64,000 nucleotides of DNA from Strobilurus pachycystidiatus (Eukaryota > Basidiomycota > Agaricomycetes > Agaricales > Physalacriaceae), in contig JAHLMK010000001.1 in assembly GCA_019915135.1 (NCBI GenBank), forward strand, positions 186,001 to 250,000. Reading direction: 5' to 3'. Within the stretch, counting starts at the first letter, position 1. Every line of letters starts with the position of its first letter. Below, piece by piece: positions 56,294-64,000 of this stretch. A program made the position numbers and the translations under genes. The notes below the pieces were generated by a model that saw only the letters and a program-made list of their open reading frames with translations, was not told the DNA's origin and did no database searches.

Positions 56294-57816
56294 TTAGGCG
56301 CTGTTTCCATTCTCCCTCTGTCTAAGAATCTGATTCTGTACAACCAGCAACAGTGCGTACGCCATGTCCACCCTTGGCATGTCCACACCGTATTTACGTC
56401 CCAAACGTACGACGGATCCCCAGATGACCTCGACCTCCATTGGAATGCATTTTTCGCAGTCGAGGAGCGTCGACGGTTTGTGGAAAGACCATGGCGTTGA
56501 ATGTTTGGTACGGTTCAGTTCCATGAAGTATTCACGTAGATTGGATGGAAGGCCGTGTGGTGAGGGCAGGTCGGGGAAGCCAAGGGCGCGCCCTTGAGTG
56601 GGTATGAGCGGTGGTCCATATTATTGCGAATTATGAGCTGATAAGTCCTACCAAGTGCAATCAGCTCGTTGAACATCTCTTGCATCAGAGGAATGGTGTG
56701 CTGGTCAATAAGGTGTTGCGTGCCGGCGTGAACGTAAGGGGTGTATTTGTCGGCGCCATCTGACGGTGGGGGACGGAAGAACGCGGTCAGAGCACATCTA
56801 CAAGCAGAGTCAGTTACGACGGGTCCCACAGACACATACAAATACTCACCTGCTAAGGATCGCCACGCCAGCAGAAACAACGTTATAGGCATTCTTCTGG
56901 AACTTCACCCTCTGGATCTCGCCCACAAGTTCCGCGTTACTTCCTCCGGCACGCAACAGCTCTTGAAGAGGAAGAAGCGAGGACGGAATGGTTGTCGTGG
57001 TAAAGTCATTCGGGCGGTAGAGACCCAATTGGATGTGTTCCTGCCAGTGTAAAATAGCAGTCAGATTACGATCATAATGGACCAGAAGCAGACCATACGA
57101 CGTCATCAATCTGGACTTCATTGCCAACATGCTGCGAGGCCATCACGTAGACCGCGGCGTTCACACTGTCAGCCGCGCCATTTGTTGCCTCATACAGTGA
57201 CTCCTCATTACCGAGACCGTTCTGCAGTAACACATACGTCGGATGTGCGATGTCGCCCGTCTCGCCTTGGTACTCAGATTCATCCTGGCGCGTGATGCTC
57301 TGGGTAATGATGGGGCCCAGGAGCTCGGACGTTGTCAGTACTTCGGGGACACATTTTGTGGCAATAAACACGTAGTCATATCGAGGAGACCCTTGTGCAG
57401 CTTCTTCGACCGTACGGCATACTGAACAAAACGGCTTTCATGATATAATCAGAATGACCGGCCAGGAAATGACTCACCAAGATCAGGCCGCCAACCAACG
57501 TGGTTCCCGAACGTCCGCGTAGTGAGATTGATTCCATCGCCTGCAGCAATCGTCACACAAGCATAAGTAAGGATACAACTATACCAGACGTTGGACAATG
57601 TCGTAGTTGCTTCGCGCTACAACTGTTACGCGAGCTTGGCCAGATCGCTTGAGTATGAACGCGTCTGCACTCGCGATCAGCGGAAGATCTAGCTGGCTGA
57701 GTAGCAGACATACAGAACGTTCCCACAGCGCCTAGGCCCACCAGTAAGACGTTATGCGGCGGAGAGGAAGTGGATTGCATTTGCTGATACGAGCTTTCCA
57801 GCGATATCCTGGTCAT
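56294..57816 (-). CDS. Ketopantoate reductase-family enzyme (PanE/ApbA), 399 aa
   Basis: Seven exons (minus): 57816-57714, 57664-57590, 57540-57478, 57421-57099, 57040-56850, 56797-56652, 56592-56294; 1200 nt with consistent phases. Family members reduce 2-dehydropantoate to pantoate with NADPH in pantothenate/CoA synthesis, or reduce related 2-keto acids. Seen: the nucleotide-binding VLLVGLGAVGT near residues 24-34 with the following strand ILKRSGQARVTVVAR, the conserved VLLQNGLGNEE, the helix VKFQKNAYNVV with the Lys/Asn of the catalytic face, and the C-terminal PSTLLDCEK..PMEVEVIWG. Length is longer than bacterial PanE (~300) but usual for fungi, which have several paralogues, so the exact substrate is uncertain. 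The last intron ends in AAG. A spliced 5' UTR (GTAAGT near 57855, AACAG before the ATG) is likely. Confidence 0.85.
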
Positions 57817-58353
57817 CTGTTAGAGGAGATGATTTGAGAAAAAGAATAGACTTACCTAGAGACGAGTCGGTGCAGGTATGGAGGTCCCAAGTGATATAGT
57901 ACAGAGGTAGAAGGCAATTCGGGAGACTGGGAGAGTACAGGAGTTTTTGACAAGAAGCTGGGCCAACCCTCGGCGAGGAAGAAGGTTTCGGTCAGATCAC
58001 CGATCGACTGTTCAGTCAGCACACATGCCATAAGCCATGGCAAGGTTCAACTCCGACCCGGGAGACGCCGAACACGTGGCCCAGCTCATGTCCCGCTCCT
58101 AGCAACCACTTCTAAAATGCCACAACTCGAAGAGCTTTACGATTATACGTGGCCTTAATTATTTAAAGCAGATGTTCCTGCGGCATTGCGTGCCTCTTAC
58201 GAAAAGGAGCATTATCACACGCCTCACGTGGTCACCGCCCTGGCCACCACACACTAGAGCGTATTTGCAGCCGGCTAAATCGTGACATGTAACACCGAGA
58301 CAGCTCGGAGACGGATAACGTGATCTCCGGCGTGTGTGAGGCGGGGCTCGGGG
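57817..58353. other. Upstream region of the reductase gene
   Basis: It holds a probable 5'-UTR exon and intron (GTAAGT at about 57855 to AACAG before the ATG at 57816) and an upstream short frame (58043-57852). No other gene is seen. Confidence 0.4.
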
Positions 58354-58512
58354 GATGCGAGATGGGTGAGGATGGGGTCAGGTGGTGAGGCCGGTGAGGG
58401 AGGAGGGGGGCTGACAGATGTCAAGGATGTTGAGGTGTTGAGACGTACTTGGGGGATAAGATCTATAAGAGGTTGGATGGAGTGGAGAGGAGGATGGGGT
58501 AAGGGAAGGGCG
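58354..58512 (+). repeat. G-rich direct repeat, copy 1
   Basis: It matches 59025-59167, with shared TGTCAAGGATGTTGAGGTGT, TTGAGACGTACTTGGGGGAT and GGAGAGGAGGATGGGGTAAG. Copy 1 carries small insertions. The copies are about 0.67 kb apart in the same orientation. Confidence 0.85.
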
Positions 58513-59024
58513 GGGAGAGCGGGCGAAGGGCGGGAAGAGCGAGCGAAGGGCGGGAGAGCGGCAAAAGGCGGAGGAGCTGCAAAGCGGTATGATGAGAAGT
58601 CCGGAAGGCAGATATTAAAATGTATTATCGTATAGAAATGACCAGGAAGGAAATAGAAGGGAAACATACTCAGATACACGGCGGGAGGGAGGGAACGTAT
58701 AGCAAGGGGGCGGGCAAGTTAACTTTCCAAAGACTCAGTCCCGACGCCTGCCCCTTACCCACTGAGACCCTGCCCTCCCCCATTCCCCATCCCCTATCAC
58801 CTCATCCTCGCACTCCAGCTACCCTCCCCTCTACAAATACTACTGCTCCTCCCCCTCCTGCTCCTCCTGCTCCTCCTCCTCCTTACCTGGCCCCCCCTTC
58901 CAGTACATCCGCTTCTCTCCCCCTCGCCCACCCTCCGCCACGGCGCCCACCGTGACAGCAGCACATGATCCGGCACGTGAGTTCCAAGACAGTGCCGAGA
59001 CAAAACCCGCTGCAAATACGCTCT
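58513..59024. other. Sequence between direct repeats, Pro-rich frame
   Basis: A plus-strand frame at 58740-58955 encodes a Pro/Ser/Thr-rich stretch (TAPPPPAPPAPPPPYLAPPS), possibly part of a homeodomain-type gene whose helix-3 remnant lies at 59170. No start, splice sites or domain support a gene. Confidence 0.35.
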
Positions 59025-59167
59025 GATGCGAGATGGGGTGAGGATGGGGTCAGGTGGTGAGGAAGGATGGGGGCTGTCAGATGTCAAGGATGTGGAGGTG
59101 TTGAGACGTACTTGGGGGATAAGAGGTCAGATGGAGTGGAGAGGAGGATGGGGTAAGGGAAGTGCGG
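59025..59167 (+). repeat. G-rich direct repeat, copy 2
   Basis: Partner of 58354-58512. It ends directly before the homeodomain helix-3 remnant. Confidence 0.85.
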
Positions 59168-59228
59168 AAAGACCGGCGAACCTCACACTTCGGCTGCCGG
59201 CAAGTGAAGGACTGGTTCCAAGGCAGGT
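59168..59228 (+). pseudogene. Homeodomain helix-3 remnant
   Basis: The frame reads FGCRQVKDWFQG followed by an R split at a GTATAT donor-like site (59226), the same place where the introns of the gene at 55107 begin (WFSG then GTATGT). Only the third helix is present; the sequence before it is the G-rich repeat. Here too position 51 is Gly instead of Asn. Probably a fragment of a paralogue. Confidence 0.5.
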
Positions 59229-59866
59229 ATATTGTTTTACTCGTTGAAAAATATTATCAGGCTTATTGCGCTCCCGACGGACAGCGCACGGACCAGCGAG
59301 ACAGAAGATGGCCTGCTCACCGAATGTGCGACAAGTTGGGCTTGCGGCGTCGCCACGGCCCACGGTGATCTTTCCTGTCTGAGAGGGTGACTGTTCCTCT
59401 TTCGGGGCGACAAAGTGTAGTACCTACCTCCAAGGTGGAGCCAAGGTGACGACAGGCGAGACTTCACAAAAGCAGCAAAAGTCGTGTGAAATCATCATCT
59501 CAAGTTCCACGTTGGTACGCGTCCGGCATCGAGGAAGGTTGTGCGCTCCGAAACTTGAACAGGCCTGTCAGTTCAACCACTCACCTTCACTGCGCTTGCC
59601 TAGTAAATGCTGTTACTGCCATAGTACCTTGAAAGCTGTTGGTCACTGGGGTAGTAGTCTAAATGAGTGTATGTTGCAATACCGGAGGGGCAAGTCGCCT
59701 TTGAAGTTGGCGAGTTTGTTGCCGCCAAGAAAGGGGTAGTTCGGGCCTGAAGCCGATGATTGGTGGCTCCAGGCCCCAGGGTGGCTCCGTGTTTCGAATG
59801 CCTGGTAGCACCAAGAATTGGCGCTGAACATTCACGAGTACTGTAATATCTATATGCAACCAATCA
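59229..59866. other. Spacer, no gene
   Basis: Short frames only. Nothing is supported between the homeodomain remnant and the membrane-protein gene. Confidence 0.4.
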
Positions 59867-61639
59867 TCACACGGTAGTATTCTTCGTGCATGACTCTCTA
59901 TCTTCCGCGAGATGAGTCAACTTCATCCTGAACGCCATGTCATCATCCTGGGTGTCTTCGGTCTGTGTGCGCATTCGTATAGTGCCGCCTGTGGCAGTGA
60001 CGCGGTCTTCCAGATCAAGTGTGACGGGGTTACCCTGCTTGCCTGTGAGTGACAGACATACCATGTACCCCAATCTTGAAACCTACCTGACTGTCAAATA
60101 CATCAATCCCATGCTGCAAGCCTGAACGAGAGTTCAGGGTGTCCAGAAGAGTCTGTATCCCTCATATGTTAGTATCGCGAGAAGGACCAGAGTGTGACGT
60201 ACGTTCGTGTAGATACGACCCATTGGGTATGCGAACATTGCATAAAGATTCGTAGTTGGCGCAAAGCAGAATGAAAAGAGACTATTTGAAAAAGGGTCCG
60301 TGAGAGGGAGGGAGCATCCCAAATTGCATGCACGACTCACTCTCCAAGTGCGAACACGCTCACAAAGAACCCAGTTTGAATGGCACCGCGGATTAACCTT
60401 CCAATGGTCATGACGGTGTCGTGCACTACGGTGTATTTGCACTCACCGATTCAAAATGCTATCCGTCCTGCGGAAGCCAGTCTTGCTTCGTGCAAAAGAG
60501 TAAACAAGAACGGCTAGGGGTTTTTAGCGACGGACAAGATTTACTGGCACAGCGAAGATCTCACAAGTAATAAGCAGGTCGGCTGCCGTTTGAAAAGTTA
60601 ACCTAAGAAGCCAAGACCGTTATGTGGTTTCGTCGTGGGTGTGTGGCTGGACCACTCACCATAGAATGACCCATATTTTGATGCTGCCAAATCTCGCGAC
60701 ACTTTCATTCTATGAGAAACATGGATAGATAGCTGGAAAGCAGACGTACACGGTGATTATTCCTGACCTGATGCCAGCGACGAGGCCAAAGACAAGTCCG
60801 GCCTACAGTGCGCTTCAAATTGCACTCGCGCGCTCATACGACAAGAGTCAAGACCCACAAAGCTAAGTACGAGCAGAGCGCCGAGAATAACTCTCGAATG
60901 CGTCATCCTGTAAGCTCTGTAGGCCAGAAAACTCTGACTGATGCAGGCGATGACGGATGTGGCACAGGCTGTTAACGGAATCACCCAAGTCACACGGGCA
61001 AGCGAGGCAGGATTGCCGTAGTTCGAAACACATTCATGCCCTGATGATCGCTGAGATTTGGAAGGCATCAATCGTCGGCGGACGTACAGGAAGACCATAT
61101 CCCGCTGCGTGCGTTGAAAGTGGTAGCCGAAGTTGGACGTGAGTATACACAGACAATGAGGATGAAATCACGAACGTGAAGGTCTGGAGCAAGTCGATCG
61201 CAGCAAGTACATTGATCATAAGACTGATGGAAGCATATGTAAGTGGGGACGAATGGGTCGGCTGCTGGAAGACCGACAGACCGGACGATGACTGGGTCTT
61301 TCTGCCGGCCATGGGAGCTATAGTAGAGAATGAACTACACGGCTGAGCAACAATAAGAGTGCGTCAAATTGATAACACGCCTACCTGGTACGTGACCTGG
61401 CAACGCAGAGATTAGCCACCGGGAGGGAGATAAGTGGTAGAACACTCGAACCAAGCCCTAGTGCAAGTAAATGGATGAGTTTCGGGTGAGAAAGGTCACT
61501 GCGAACGCACAAATAGGTACGTATTCAAGTACTGTCCGACGAGTTCCACGCCCTGTACGAGAAATATCACTGATCAGACTATCCAAAGGGAAGAAGGAGC
61601 ACGTACCACCGTCAGCGGAATGCTTAGGTCGGTTGACAT
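59867..61639 (-). CDS. DUF6534-type integral membrane protein
   Basis: Confident exons (minus): 61050-60859, 60802-60752, 60709-60660, 60602-60565, 60513-60447, 60397-60341, 60281-60203, 60152-60092, 60042-59867; introns are 42-59 bp with agreeing phases. Exons upstream are less certain: one ends at 61139 (VLAAIDLLQTFTFVISSSLS), and the probable start is an ATG at 61639 (MSTDLSIPLTV) continuing GVELVGQYLNTYLF. Family marks are SNYGNPASLARVTWVIPLTA, KTGFRRTDSILNRLIRGAIQ and YAMFAYPMGRIYTN. Several hydrophobic helices give a seven-helix-like layout, placing it in a membrane. DUF6534 proteins are expanded in basidiomycetes and have no known function. The hydrophilic C-terminus is Thr/Asp-rich. 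Confidence 0.75.
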
Positions 61640-62424
61640 CTGGTCCAGGTCCGTCCTGGATTTAGTCCAGAGGAGCTAGCAGGTAATGAGTATCCTCGCC
61701 GAGGTGGTATAAAAAGGAAAATTGGATTCTATGCCGTACACTATGCGACCAAATCAGTGATCAGTCACATCTTTACTCATTCTTACTAGGGTTGTCGTCG
61801 GACCTGCGAATGTTAGTATAGAACTGGTATAGGAGTTACAACTGGGGGGATCATCTAGAACGTCATCCCGACGGTATAAAGGACTCGTCGCATCCTTGCT
61901 GCGAAGTCTGAGTATGTGCGAGTGCTGACGACCTAAGAAAGTGTCGAGGGAAGACACAGGCAAACAGGGCCAATTAAAAGCCTCAGGACGGATCTTGACT
62001 TGTAGCCGAGTGCTCTTTGAGTTCCACACATACGTGATGGAATCGTTCTAATTTCCGTGGCAGCTTCTTCATCTCCTTTCTGGAGAGTTTACCCCGTTAT
62101 GCGGGTCCAAACTCACACTTCTGTGGGGGCTGGTTGCCTAGTGTTGTACTAAGGTACCGGTATGACCTTGGCGGACGCTCGTCGCTTTGCTATCAATTCC
62201 TCACACCGGACCTTTGCAGCCAGAAGACAGTGTGGGGTGACAACGATACTATGTAGAAGCGCAATTCCGCGTGGATCCTGAATTTTTTGCTGATAGATAT
62301 GCGGCAAGGACCCTACTCTCCCTCTCTAGGTTCACCTTGATGTGTCACTGCGCCTCGTCAGGGCCATCCAGGAGGACTCTTCCATCCTCATGTCTCATGA
62401 CAGGTCGATTCTCTTGCATCTGCC
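61640..62424. other. Shared upstream region of divergent genes
   Basis: It lies between the start of the minus-strand DUF6534 gene and the plus-strand reductase gene. It presumably contains both promoters. No other gene is seen. Confidence 0.4.
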
Positions 62425-63868
62425 ATGACTCTCGATATTGTGCGTACATCTCTACTCAAGCAGGAGGGAACACTGATCAAACGTGGGCAGCTTCTCACCG
62501 GTGCGACTGGATTTGTTGGTGGGACAACCCTTGCGACGCTTCTTGCCCGCGGAGGAGACGTGCAAATCACTTGCCTGGTGCGCGGCCAAGAGCGAGCTAA
62601 GGCCATCGAGAAGCAGTTCCCGGCCGTGCGCACCGTCGTCGCAGACTTAGACGACGAGGAGATCGTCAAAGAGGCGGCGAGAAACGCAGATGGTGCGTGT
62701 GTCATACCATCGGATTTGTTCAACAATATTCATCGATCATCAGTGGTCCTCCATACCGCAAATGCGGACCATCCAACGGGAGCGCAAGCCCTTGTTGACG
62801 GACTTGAGGAGCGCTACAGGAAGACTGGTGTGAAACCGGTACTCATTCACAGCTCTGGCACTGGTGCTTTGACCGACGATGCCCGCGGCGAGTTCGCAAG
62901 CGAGAAGATGTACGTGTCCTCGTGGTCCCCAGTCCTCATGATATTCAGCGAACTTCCAGATACGAGGATCTCGACTGTGCAGATATACGCTCGATCCCCG
63001 TCACCTATGTTCACCGAAGCACGGATACAGTCGTCGCCTCTGCAAGTGAGCGTGGCATTATTCGAGGCTATATCGTCATGCCCCCGTTAATCTGTACGTG
63101 CACATTGACAAGTCTATCGCTAACGGGTCGATGAATCATTTCGCAGATGGACGGGGGACAGGCCCTTTCAGCAGGACGTCTGTTCAGCTCCCCGCTCTCA
63201 TTCGTGGTGCTATCAAATACGGAAAGTCGCCTTATATCGGGAAAGGTGGGTCGAACTTTTCCCACCAGCGTACACCGCGTCAACTAAACGATGCGTGGTC
63301 AGGCCTTGGAATGTGGAACGGCGTCCATGTTCAAGACCTGGTAGATCTCTTCATGCTCATCATGGAGGATGCATTGAGCGACACGCCCAAAGCGCCAACT
63401 GGTGACGAGGGATACTACTTCTGCGGTGGGCCTTGTTGATCTACGGTCAATGCTCCCTGCTAAAGACTTGTAGCCACCGACACTTACCAATGGAAGGAGC
63501 TGGCCGCAGAGATTGGGCGGCAACTGCACGTTAAAGGCGTCATCGGGACTTCTGAGCCCTACTCAGTCACTGACCCGAAGGAGGAACTCGACATCTTTGG
63601 ACAGTGGTCCGGGTTTGCGTATGCCAGCAACTGTATGTCCTGCGTTTCGAATGGCAAATTTTCCTCGTGCTAATGTCATGCCATAGCGCGGTCCAAGACG
63701 GGTAAAGCACACCAGCTTGGTTGGAAGCCAAAGTATCACACGACTGGTCTTGTGGACTCCATCGATAAGGAGTATGAGGCAGTGATTGAGGAAGGCGACG
63801 ACCAGGCACCCAAAGTTCACTTCGACGAGATGTATGCTTTGGGCCTGGTCAACGGACAGGCGGAGTGA
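62425..63868 (+). CDS. NAD(P)-dependent epimerase/reductase (extended SDR-like), 362 aa
   Basis: Eight exons: 62425-62439, 62491-62692, 62744-62909, 62960-63093, 63147-63245, 63303-63434, 63474-63632, 63687-63868; 1089 nt, phases agree. The fold is Rossmann: LLTGATGFVGGTTLATLL near residues 6-23 (TGxxGxxG), then ITCLVRGQERA and the Asp of VVADLDDEE, VVLHTANADH, and a serine strand LIHSSGTGAL. Later parts carry YGRGTGPF, KGLGMWNGVHVQDLVDLFML and LGWKPKY, as in NAD-dependent epimerase/dehydratase and NmrA-like families. The YxxxK catalytic pair is not obvious, so it may be an atypical SDR. The first exon codes for five residues only. The donor GTTGAT with a 39-bp sixth intron is weak. Substrate unknown. 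Confidence 0.85.
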
Positions 63869-64000
63869 AGCTATGAGATTTGGCGATCTGGGCAATGATG
63901 GAACCGGCGCTCTCTAAGCGGCGGGCTGCGAATGAATCAGACTTTGACCCGGCATAAATGGTCGTGCTACACAAGTAGGAATTACGGATGTGTCAAGCAC
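63869..64000. other. Sequence after the last gene
   Basis: Too short to interpret; 3' UTR of the reductase gene is likely. Confidence 0.4.

Noticed and set aside
55107..59228. Basidiomycete HD mating-type locus
   Set aside because: No divergent HD1/HD2 pair, no MIP gene and an atypical helix 3 (no Asn51); the neighbours are a flippase and a ketopantoate-reductase-family gene.
45649..63868. Secondary-metabolite or defence gene cluster in the right part
   Set aside because: The flippase, reductase, DUF6534 protein and SDR-like enzyme are individually scattered families with large spacers and mixed strands; there is no backbone synthase or common regulator.

Overview
The window looks like nuclear DNA of a filamentous basidiomycete, probably an agaricomycete. 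The recoverable genes are split by many introns of about 40-90 bp with GT-AG ends (one GC-AG). There is a DUF6534-type membrane protein. Two mobile-element families present are ones abundant in Agaricomycetes. Coordinates of spliced genes were worked out by hand: donors and acceptors were chosen so that phases agree and the protein reads through.

Left part, 1-24.4 kb, is repeat-rich. A truncated minus-strand gene leaves the window at base 1. Next is a 3.6-kb Tc1/mariner-type DNA transposon (28-bp terminal inverted repeats, TA target duplication) whose transposase is split by a 407-bp solo LTR flanked by CAGTC. A spacer with degenerate GGTTA repeats and a tRNA-like promoter pair follows. Then come a 5'-truncated chromovirus (RT, RNase H, integrase, chromodomain, 3' LTR), a tangle of duplicated blocks carrying one LTR nested inside another (duplications GATCC and CTGGA), and a roughly 10-kb decayed minus-strand Ty3/Gypsy element. 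That last element was itself hit by a small hAT-type element (8-bp duplication GTTGTGTC) and by two copies of an AT-rich MITE.

Middle part, 24.4-45.6 kb, holds lineage-type genes of unknown function: a 400-aa acidic protein, a 564-aa Ser/Pro-rich protein, a 788-aa protein, a 279-aa kinase-fold protein and several small spliced genes. They are interspersed with a 150-bp minisatellite, a tRNA-like cloverleaf with an abnormal anticodon loop, 12-bp GAACGGACGAGT-like repeats and scattered copies of one short exon fragment. About 4.5 kb (41.1-45.6 kb) has no gene that I can model.

Right part, 45.6-64 kb, is gene-dense and conserved: a second kinase-fold protein (645 aa), a 13-exon P4-ATPase phospholipid flippase (1650 aa), a locus with two tandem homeodomain-like repeats that lack the usual Asn51, a ketopantoate-reductase-family enzyme, a DUF6534 seven-helix-type membrane protein, and a Rossmann-fold NAD(P)-dependent epimerase/reductase. 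These genes do not form an obvious pathway or cluster. I see no convincing new defence or biosynthetic system. The most unusual items are the homeodomain repeat gene, the tRNA-like element and the stratified mobile-element insertions.
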